Positions 1 through 5,965 of a stretch of 50,851 bases of DNA are shown here, piece after piece. The stretch is from Flavobacteriales bacterium. GTDB taxonomy: Bacteria > Bacteroidota > Bacteroidia > Flavobacteriales > BACL11. The position numbers and the translations under genes are program-made. Where the stretch lies: NCBI GenBank assembly GCA_002715565.1, contig PAZP01000032.1:1-50851 (forward strand), in the 5' to 3' direction. The notes beneath the pieces were generated by a model that did not search any database, was not told the DNA's origin, and was given only the letters and a program-made list of their open reading frames with translations. Within the stretch, counting starts at the first letter, position 1; each line of letters begins with the position of its first letter.

Positions 1-582
1 GATTTATATAATTTAATAATTGAAAAAATTCCTAGATCAAGGTTTTCTGATGATGCATCTGTTAAATTAGGTGAATATTTTTATGCAAGAGGGCTTTACT
101 CCCAAGCATGTAGAAGTTTATCACAATTTCCTAGAAAACATCCTCGCTATCATGATATGCAAAGAGTAATAGATTTATTGGTTACTTCATTCCAAGCTGT
201 TGGTCAAAATGATTCTGCTAAATATTATCTTAGCATATACCAGGGTATGTTTCCTTATTTGGATGTGGAAAAATATGGTATTAATACTTCCAATTTGAAT
301 CCACCGAGTACCCAAAAACAGATGTTTAGCAATAAACGGTCTCCTTACGTAGTTCAAATAGGAGCTTTCAGTAGCCTAAAAAATGCCAATAGGTTAAAAC
401 TACAAGCGAACCAAATAGGTCATAAAGTTGAAATTGTGCAAATAGAGACAAAGGACAGAACTTTAAATGCTGTAAGGGTTATAAGATATAATTCTAAAAC
501 CGCTGCTGAAAAAGTTGGTCAAAATATTAAAAGAAAATTAGGTGTCGACTACAGAGTCTTATATCGTCCAATTGATGGATGA
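1..582 (+). CDS. SPOR-domain protein, C-terminal part (5' end outside window)
   Basis: The reading frame is open from the first base, so the annotated methionine at 157 is internal and the gene begins before the window. The C-terminal 80 or so residues (from about base 340) form a SPOR domain, starting SPYVVQIGAFSSLKNA and ending VDYRVLYRP, the fold that binds denuded peptidoglycan at division sites. The part before it is helical with TPR-like character (AKYYLSIYQ, YARGLYSQACRSL), as in YbgF/CpoB-like envelope proteins. It most likely acts in the periplasm. It ends 6 nt before a tRNA-Sec gene. The SPOR assignment is firm; the role of the protein is inferred. Confidence 0.85.
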   Translation, partial: DLYNLIIEKIPRSRFSDDASVKLGEYFYARGLYSQACRSLSQFPRKHPRYHDMQRVIDLLVTSFQAVGQNDSAKYYLSIYQGMFPYLDVEKYGINTSNLNPPSTQKQMFSNKRSPYVVQIGAFSSLKNANRLKLQANQIGHKVEIVQIETKDRTLNAVRVIRYNSKTAAEKVGQNIKRKLGVDYRVLYRPIDG

Positions 583-588
583 AAATTT

Positions 589-681
589 GGGAATGATTGA
601 GTTGCTGGTGCTCTCCACGGCCTTCAAAGCCGTTGTCTGTAGTAAAACTGCAGAGCTGGGTTCGATTCCCAGGCGTTCCCG
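589..681 (+). tRNA. selC: tRNA-Sec (anticodon TCA)
   Basis: A long tRNA with a large variable arm. The acceptor stem pairs GGGAATG with CGTTCCC. The anticodon arm is CGGC-CTTCAAA-GCCG, giving anticodon TCA, which reads UGA. The variable arm is a 7-bp hairpin (TCTGTAG with CTGCAGA around TAAAA). The T arm is CTGGG-TTCGATT-CCCAG. The anticodon loop CTTCAAA is the same as in the E. coli selenocysteine tRNA, and the variable arm and the extended acceptor/T stack (one A-G mismatch at the eighth pair) fit the family. The D stem is only clear for four pairs. No CCA is encoded (GCAT follows the stem). No other selenium genes are in the window. Confidence 0.88.
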
Positions 682-690
682 CATAAAATT

Positions 691-1032
691 CGTTCAAAAG
701 GTTATTCAGGATACACTTTTAAAAAGCTTGTATCGTTGTGGTTGAACATGTTTACTAATTTTTCTATTGTTCCATTAAGAATATCTACAGTTTTAGGCAC
801 AATCTTATCATTTGGTGGATTTTTATTTGCTCTAGCTATTCTTATTGAAAAATTTCTTAATCCTGAAGTCCCTCAAGGCTATGCCTCTTTAGTAATTATC
901 TTTATAATATTCTCTGGTGTTCAATTAATTTTCATAGGCTTGATTGGGGAGTATGTAGGAAGACTTTTTATTTCAAATAATAAGCATCCTCAATTTTTTA
1001 TCACTAAGAAATACGAGAATAATGAAACATAA
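691..1032 (+). pseudogene. 3' remnant of a polyprenol-phosphate glycosyltransferase (GT2, ArnC/DPM1-like)
   Basis: Only the membrane-anchoring end of a GT2 polyprenol-phosphate sugar transferase is present. Family-like sequence starts upstream of the TTG at 736: SGYTFKKLVSLWLNMFTNFS is the juxtamembrane segment of this family and is encoded from about base 706. Two membrane helices follow (ISTVLGTILSFGGFLFAL and SLVIIFIIFSGVQLIFIGLI), then the usual GEYVGRLF and a short polar tail. The catalytic domain of roughly 230 residues that should precede it is absent, and the frame runs into the tRNA-Sec gene. A short product from TTG 736 or ATG 748 is possible but could not be a transferase. It overlaps the next gene by 11 nt, the usual arrangement for an intact GT2-methyltransferase pair. 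Confidence 0.8.
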
Positions 1033-1759
1033 TATTCACCATGAATATGAAAAGAACCATTGGTGGTTTAAAAGCAGAAGAATGGTGATGAAACATGCTC
1101 TAATGAAGATAAAGTCATTAGAAGATAAACAATTATTAGAAGTAGGATGTGGCACTGGAGGTAATTTAAAATATTTATTTAAGGATATAAGACACAAACA
1201 TGGTATTGAAATTGATGAAGACGCTTTAAAGTATGCAAAAAAAACGTGCAAAAATTCTAATATATTTTGGGGTGATGCTAATTTTTTAGATGAAATTAAA
1301 ATAAAATTTGATATTATCGCTTTTTTAGATGTTCTTTATCATGAAAATATTATAAATGTTGAAACCGTTCTAAAAAAAGCATATGGGAAATTGAATGATA
1401 ATGGTTTTCTGATTCTAACTGAACCAGCATTTGAGGTATTAATTGGAGATCATTCTCGAACAGTTAAAGCAAAAAGAAGATTTAGAAGAGATCAATTAGA
1501 AAAAAAATTAAATAAAGCCGGATTTAATATAGTTAAATTTTCAAGATATTGGGGTTATTTAACTTTTGTGATATTACTTTTTAAAAGAAGATTACTTGAA
1601 AAAATATTACCATTTTCTCTAAGTAATGAGGGGACAGACATAATTCATATTCCTTTTATTAATAAGTTTTTATTTTGGATCACTAAAGTTGAGATGCTTC
1701 TATTAAGATTATTAAATCTTCCTTTTGGTAATTCAATATTAATTATTGTTCAAAAGTAG
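1022..1759 (+). CDS. class I SAM-dependent methyltransferase (UbiG/type 11-like)
   Basis: A 245-residue methyltransferase. The SAM-binding motif I is LLEVGCGTGGNLKYL (residues 38-52), followed by the acidic motif II in HGIEIDEDAL and by DIIAFLDVLYHE. The N-terminal NHWWFKSRR (12-20) is typical of the methyltransferases found next to polyprenol-phosphate GT2 genes. It starts inside the end of the GT2 remnant (11-nt overlap), so the pair was translationally coupled before the GT2 gene was broken. The substrate is not known; a lipid-linked sugar or polyprenol intermediate is a reasonable guess. The same frame stays open for 45 codons beyond its TAG. Confidence 0.82.
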   Translation: MKHNIHHEYEKNHWWFKSRRMVMKHALMKIKSLEDKQLLEVGCGTGGNLKYLFKDIRHKHGIEIDEDALKYAKKTCKNSNIFWGDANFLDEIKIKFDIIAFLDVLYHENIINVETVLKKAYGKLNDNGFLILTEPAFEVLIGDHSRTVKAKRRFRRDQLEKKLNKAGFNIVKFSRYWGYLTFVILLFKRRLLEKILPFSLSNEGTDIIHIPFINKFLFWITKVEMLLLRLLNLPFGNSILIIVQK

Positions 1760-1959
1760 AAAACATCTTCTGATATAATTACAAGTGATGATCCAATTGG
1801 AATCCATTTTGTATTTGTAATGATTAGAATTAAAGCAATATCATTTTTTGTTTCTAATATCCAAATAGGTAAAAAACAAAGTATGATTAATTTTTAGATA
1901 TACTTTTATTTGCAATATTTTACGCCTATATTTTGAATCTGAGGTATTTATAACAATCA

Positions 1960-2880
1960 ATGAAAAATATAATTTTAAAATTAATTCTGTTGATTTTTAC
2001 TATTGAGGGTCTTAGCGCTCTTCATGGAAAAATTGTTTTCTACGACGGAACTTATGTTGTTGGCAAAGTAACTAAAGTAGATGAGGCATCAGTCTATATT
2101 GTACCAATTGGACTGGATACTCCTGAAGGTGTTCTTGTTGGCAATATCGATTCGTTAAGAATGGAAAATGGTATGGTTCCCGTTGTAAATAGTGCTGTAA
2201 AATACTTTTATCAAAATGGCGAATTCCTTGCAAATGATTCTGACTGGATGGATGAATATGATGATTTTAAATATGACGATTATGCTTTTATTCAGGAGGA
2301 ATATAAATATGAAGAAACAAAAAGAATTAACACAGATTATTGGTCAATCTCTGCATTTGGTGCATATCCTGCAATAAAGTTTAGTTCGTTAGTTGATTCT
2401 ATGAAAATTACTAAGTTAGCTCCAAATTTTGGAGTAGGCATGCAATCTCCGTTTTACCCCATAGGGGCATTAGACTTTTCTGGCGGTTTTAGGTTTATGA
2501 CCTTTGGAATTATTGAGCATCCTGAAATGGGTGATATAGATGCATTACAATTTGCTGGATTTATAAGCACAGATCTAAAACCAGTTCTTTATTTTTTACC
2601 GAAAGATATTCATCTATGCGTTGACTTTGGCTTTAGCTATAGCATGGGTCTTAAAGTTGAACCAAAATCAAGTCAATATGAGGGCGATCCAACATATGGA
2701 GGAGTTGGTATTTCATCGGGATTAAATATTGATTATCATTTGGAAGAATTACCAATTGCATTACGCTTTTTTGCAAGAAGTACTATTGTTCCTCAAGGTA
2801 TTCCATTTCCTGATGAGAAGACTGGTTTTGTAAATTTTGGTGCTAACATAATTATTGCACTTAAAAGACATCACGATTAG
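1960..2880 (+). CDS. exported protein of unknown function, probable outer-membrane beta-barrel
   Basis: 306 residues, not recognised as a named family. The first 20 residues are a signal peptide (KNIILKLILLIFTIEGLSA, probable cleavage after A20). The following segment (HGKIVFYDGTYVVGKVTKV) resembles the small beta modules seen in exported FCB proteins. An acidic linker (DWMDEYDDFKYDDYAF) leads into a C-terminal half of alternating aromatic and glycine strands (WSISAFGAYPAIKF, ALDFSGGFRFMTFG, LPIALRFFARSTIV), which suggests a beta-barrel. It is separated from the methyltransferase by 200 nt and is convergent with the antiterminator gene with only 4 nt between the stops. The export call is solid; the barrel is inference. 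Confidence 0.65.
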   Translation: MKNIILKLILLIFTIEGLSALHGKIVFYDGTYVVGKVTKVDEASVYIVPIGLDTPEGVLVGNIDSLRMENGMVPVVNSAVKYFYQNGEFLANDSDWMDEYDDFKYDDYAFIQEEYKYEETKRINTDYWSISAFGAYPAIKFSSLVDSMKITKLAPNFGVGMQSPFYPIGALDFSGGFRFMTFGIIEHPEMGDIDALQFAGFISTDLKPVLYFLPKDIHLCVDFGFSYSMGLKVEPKSSQYEGDPTYGGVGISSGLNIDYHLEELPIALRFFARSTIVPQGIPFPDEKTGFVNFGANIIIALKRHHD

Positions 2881-2884
2881 TATT

Positions 2885-3403
2885 TTATTTTATGTTGTCA
2901 ATCAATTTCAAATAACCTTGGTCTATCTTTACTGATAAACACTGTTGTATTGCATCGATGCGCATTACCAACCGGTTCTGGTTCTCAATGCTTAAAACCT
3001 CACCAACTAAACCTTTAAGTGGGCCATGTTCTACAATAACGGGATTTCCTTTCAGAAAATAATTTTCTGCTCTTGGTTCGAACCCCCCTTCAACCATTTT
3101 ATTTATTGCATCTAACTCTTTATCACTTACAAGAGCAATTTTTTCCCCAAATTTCACTATTCTTACTACACCATTGGTTTTAGATATTTGTATGGAGTGC
3201 TTTGGATCAGTTTTTATAAATAAGTACGATCGAAAAAGAGGAAACTCAACCCATTTTTTGCGATCACTCCACTTTCTCCTTTTTCGAAGTAAAGGTAAAT
3301 ATACTTCAAATTTATTTTTTAAGAGTTCGTCTCTTACAACTTTTTCATGTTTTGGTTTGGTATAGACAACAATCCATTTTGTACTATTTACTTTATATTT
3401 CAA
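2885..3403 (-). CDS. NusG/RfaH/UpxY-family transcription antiterminator
   Basis: 172 residues with a NusG N-terminal (NGN) domain at about 8-110 (TKWIVVYTKPKHEKVVRDEL, then FPLFRSYLFIK and TNGVVRIVKFG) and a KOW domain at about 118-150 (KGNPVIVEHGPLKGLVGEVL). Length and sequence match specialised NusG paralogues such as UpxY, LoaP and RfaH, which load on RNA polymerase at a leader element and allow transcription through long polysaccharide operons. It is the only minus-strand gene in the window and is not the first gene of the operon, as UpxY usually is. Its likely client is the operon of at least 46 kb starting at 4649, whose leader carries a stem-loop. The target is inferred. Confidence 0.88.
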   Translation of the reverse strand: MKYKVNSTKWIVVYTKPKHEKVVRDELLKNKFEVYLPLLRKRRKWSDRKKWVEFPLFRSYLFIKTDPKHSIQISKTNGVVRIVKFGEKIALVSDKELDAINKMVEGGFEPRAENYFLKGNPVIVEHGPLKGLVGEVLSIENQNRLVMRIDAIQQCLSVKIDQGYLKLIDNIK

Positions 3404-3430
3404 AATATTTTTCAGGCCATTTCTTTTTTA

Positions 3431-3510
3431 AAAATTATGTATTAAAATTATGTAATGTTTGTTAATGTTTACTAAATTAGTTGATAAAGTAATAATAAAT
3501 GGTTGATAAA
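3431..3510. promoter_or_regulatory. divergent promoter region with three pairs of direct repeats
   Basis: The 115-nt divergent gap between the antiterminator and the HTH-ATPase-STAS gene holds three close direct repeats: AAAATTATGTA at 3431 and 3444, TAATGTTT at 3453 and 3463, and GTTGATAAA at 3480 and 3502. Spacings of 10 and 22 nt are near whole helical turns, which would suit a dimeric regulator binding one face. The winged-helix protein encoded next door is the obvious candidate. The region is very A+T-rich, so chance repeats cannot be excluded. Confidence 0.35.
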
Positions 3511-3518
3511 AATATCCT

Positions 3519-4529
3519 TTGAATTCATCAAGTCAAATAAAAAAATTTATTTTAGATAATCTATCTAGTCACCGTAAGGATATAATATATACAGCGATTC
3601 AAAGATTTGGAGTTTCGCGCCAAGCAATACTGAAACATATGCATACTCTTATTAGTGAAAATAAGGTAATTGCTCATGGAAAAACAAGAGATCGGTTTTA
3701 TGAACTCAGGACTCAACTTAGTTTCAACAAGACAATCAAGGTGGATCATAACTTCTCATGCTCTAAAACTATAAAAAAATATGTTTTACCTCACCTAAAC
3801 AAACTTCCTGATAATGTAGCTCAAATTGTAAAATTTTCTATGGCTGCTCTTTTACAAAATATTATAGATCACTCAAATTCAGATCAATTGTATTTTAAAT
3901 TATATTTCAATCATGACTGTTTCCATGCAATTTTAAGAGATAATGGCAAAGGCCTTTTTAGTCACATTAGTTCAACTAATAATCTTGGAAGTTTAAATAA
4001 CGCTGCAATTGAATTGGTAAAAGGTGGAGTAACTACAGATAAGGAAAATCACTCCGGATATGAATTGAACGCTGTAATGCATCTTTTTGATTCATTTAAA
4101 ATTGAATCTAATGGTATGTATTTGGATTATAATCATATTGATCAAAGTTACATTTCAGGAGAATCAGCTCAATTACAGGGAACCCGCATGCATTTCAAAA
4201 TCAGTCCTTTCTCAAAAAGGACATGTCATGAAATTTTTAAAAAAATATTTGATGTTGAAAATAAAACACTCTCAATTCCAATAAATCTTCTAGCAATTTC
4301 TGATAGTGATCAAATTAACTCCAGAGATCAGGCAAGAGAAATATTGAACAATATTTCAGGTAGTAAAAAAATCAAATTCGACTTTAAGAGTGTAAATCTA
4401 ATTAGTCCGGCATTTGCAGATGAATTGATAAGGAAAATTAAAAATACCGATCCTAATATTGAAATTCAATGGATTAATTCAAATGAGACAATTGATATGA
4501 TGATGTCTCATTTTCTGAAAAGATTATAA
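3519..4529 (+). CDS. winged-helix / GHKL ATPase / STAS-like (DUF4325-type) regulator
   Basis: 336 residues in three parts. Residues 1-63 are a winged helix (YTAIQRFGVSRQAILKHMHT, wing around KVIAHGKTRDRFYEL). Residues about 95-230 are a GHKL-type ATP-binding fold with N box LLQNIIDHSN (111-120), G1 box DNGKG (141-145) and G2-like HSGYELNAV (178-186); there is no phospho-accepting histidine domain. Residues about 250-336 are STAS-like (KIKFDFKSVNLISPAFADEL), matching the DUF4325 pattern. The parts resemble an anti-sigma kinase and its STAS antagonist in one chain with a DNA-binding head. The start is TTG at 3519; the ATG at 3499 is out of frame. A role in controlling the flanking genes is inference from position. 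Confidence 0.8.
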   Translation: MNSSSQIKKFILDNLSSHRKDIIYTAIQRFGVSRQAILKHMHTLISENKVIAHGKTRDRFYELRTQLSFNKTIKVDHNFSCSKTIKKYVLPHLNKLPDNVAQIVKFSMAALLQNIIDHSNSDQLYFKLYFNHDCFHAILRDNGKGLFSHISSTNNLGSLNNAAIELVKGGVTTDKENHSGYELNAVMHLFDSFKIESNGMYLDYNHIDQSYISGESAQLQGTRMHFKISPFSKRTCHEIFKKIFDVENKTLSIPINLLAISDSDQINSRDQAREILNNISGSKKIKFDFKSVNLISPAFADELIRKIKNTDPNIEIQWINSNETIDMMMSHFLKRL

Positions 4530-4562
4530 AAAGTAATCTTTAGAAAAATGTTGAAACTTTTC

Positions 4563-4614
4563 AGTACGAAATGGGACTGACAAGGCGAAGCTTTATCCTA
4601 GTCAGATTAGTACT
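4563..4614 (+). promoter_or_regulatory. leader stem-loop, candidate antiterminator recruitment site
   Basis: The 119-nt leader before the first operon gene contains nested inverted repeats: outer AGTAC (4563-4567) with GTACT (4610-4614), middle CTGAC (4577-4581) with GTCAG (4601-4605), and inner AGG (4583-4585) with CCT (4597-4599). The apical loop is CGAAGCTTTAT. No T tract follows, so it is not an ordinary intrinsic terminator. GGCGAAGC at 4584-4591 loosely resembles the start of the RfaH ops element (GGCGGTAGC). A NusG-like factor encoded 1.2 kb away makes this a plausible loading site. The hairpin is visible; the function is inferred. Confidence 0.4.
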
Positions 4615-4648
4615 TAAAATTATAAAATAAATGGAATAAAAATTAAAA

Positions 4649-5440
4649 ATGATTGATTTTCATAATCATGTCCTACCAAATGTAGATGATGGTTCAAAAT
4701 CTTTGAAAATGTCTCTTAATATGTTGAAATCTGCAGCTGCTCAGGGGATTACAGATGTTATAAATACTGTCCATTACTTTCATCCAAAAGTTAAGGATGG
4801 CGAGATAACGCTCAATAATATTCTAGAAAAAACTGGTTTGTTACAAAATGAAATTGACAAACATTCAATTCCAATCAAAATACACTGCGGCTCTGAAATA
4901 TTTTTTCGACCAAATCTTGTAGAACTAAAGAATGATCCATTAGCAACCTTTTTTCATGGTAAATACATGCTTATCGAATTTGATCTATTTCAAATACCTA
5001 GTACATATAAACAAGAATTATTTAATCTTAAAATGGAAGGTATCACTCCAATAATTGCTCATCCAGAAAGGTATCAAGCTATACATAGAAACATCAATAT
5101 TATTCCAAATTTATTAGAGGCAGGCTGTATAATTCAGTTAGATGCGGGTAGTTTATTAGGCCATTTTGGTTCAAAGGTCAAATTAATAGCAGATAGAATT
5201 ATTAAAAATAGGTGGTGCCAAATAATTGGTTCTGATTCCCACAATGATCGTCGAAGAAACTTTTGCCTTAATGCAGCAATTGATTTGATCAATAATCGTA
5301 TTGATCCAAAACAATTGGTCATAGAAAATCCAAGAAAAGTATTAAATGGTGAAGAGATATTAGTTGATGTCCATTATGAAGAAATTAAAGAAAAGCAGGG
5401 AATTATTTATCAGATAAAAAGTAAAATGGGTTTAAAATAA
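4649..5440 (+). CDS. CpsB/Wzb-type PHP-fold tyrosine-protein phosphatase
   Basis: 263 residues of the PHP metal-dependent phosphatase family that dephosphorylates the tyrosine-rich tail of capsule copolymerase kinases. Metal ligands are visible at H5 and H7 (MIDFHNHVLPNVDDG), D13/D14, E83 in GSEIFF, H138 (AHPERYQ), and D196/H198 (GSDSHND). Full length for the family. It is the first gene of the operon, 34 nt after the leader hairpin, and two genes before the matching Wzc-type kinase. Expected to act in the cytoplasm on that kinase and so to gate chain length and export. Confidence 0.92.
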   Translation: MIDFHNHVLPNVDDGSKSLKMSLNMLKSAAAQGITDVINTVHYFHPKVKDGEITLNNILEKTGLLQNEIDKHSIPIKIHCGSEIFFRPNLVELKNDPLATFFHGKYMLIEFDLFQIPSTYKQELFNLKMEGITPIIAHPERYQAIHRNINIIPNLLEAGCIIQLDAGSLLGHFGSKVKLIADRIIKNRWCQIIGSDSHNDRRRNFCLNAAIDLINNRIDPKQLVIENPRKVLNGEEILVDVHYEEIKEKQGIIYQIKSKMGLK

Positions 5441-5443
5441 TAA

Positions 5444-5944
5444 ATGTTATTTCAAAGAAAAATAAGTTTAACTGTATTGCTTTGTTCTATTCATTTCATT
5501 TTCTGTCAGGATTTGGTTGAAAACAATAATATCAGCGATTATCAAATTTCAAGCGAGAAATATATTACCTCTCAAAATGGAAGCATATTAATGCATGTCA
5601 ACATATGGGGCAAAGTAGTACAACCAGGCAGGAAGTTGGTCTATGACGGTATTGACATGGCAACACTTTTATCAATTGTAGGAGGGCCAGGTTCAGGTGC
5701 AAACATGAAAAAGGTCAGATTGTATAGAGAAGTTGCTGACGAAAACGGACAATTGGTCTATGAAATTAATTTAGATAATTTTATAAGGAGTGGTGATAGA
5801 TCAGACTTCATTAAAATTAAGCCAAATGATACCATCCTAATTCCTCAAACTGTGACCTCATTGTTATTAAATCAGGTAGGAACCCTTAATACCTTGTTGT
5901 CATTCTTAAACTTTTATTTAATTATAAACTCTCAGTTTAACTAG
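5444..5944 (+). CDS. short SLBB-domain polysaccharide export protein
   Basis: 166 residues with a signal peptide (KISLTVLLCSIHFIFC; a cysteine at 21 could be lipid-modified, but the lipobox is poor) and one SLBB domain at about 50-135 (VNIWGKVVQPGRKLVYDG, IKPNDTILIP). The C-terminal LLSFLNFYLIIN is hydrophobic. Wza-type export proteins normally begin with a poly-export domain; it is missing here, so this is either an accessory SLBB protein or half of a split Wza, with the other half elsewhere. Placed 3 nt after cpsB and 21 nt before the Wzc gene, as in Wza-Wzc pairs. Confidence 0.82.
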   Translation: MLFQRKISLTVLLCSIHFIFCQDLVENNNISDYQISSEKYITSQNGSILMHVNIWGKVVQPGRKLVYDGIDMATLLSIVGGPGSGANMKKVRLYREVADENGQLVYEINLDNFIRSGDRSDFIKIKPNDTILIPQTVTSLLLNQVGTLNTLLSFLNFYLIINSQFN

Positions 5945-5965
5945 TTAATTGTAAATAACAATACT

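Noticed and set aside
542-745. 67-residue plus-strand open frame
   Set aside because: It covers the tRNA-Sec gene and the end of the SPOR gene; the translation is of structural RNA sequence and resembles no protein.
640-760. Second copy of the tRNA-Sec 3' end marking the other island border
   Set aside because: No repeat of GTTCGATTCCCAGG was noticed elsewhere in the window by eye; a border, if any, lies outside.
3470-3520. Bacteroidota-type promoter (TTG at -33, TAnnTTTG at -7) before the HTH-ATPase-STAS gene
   Set aside because: TATCCTTTG has one base too many between TA and TTTG and overlaps the start codon, so the match is not convincing.
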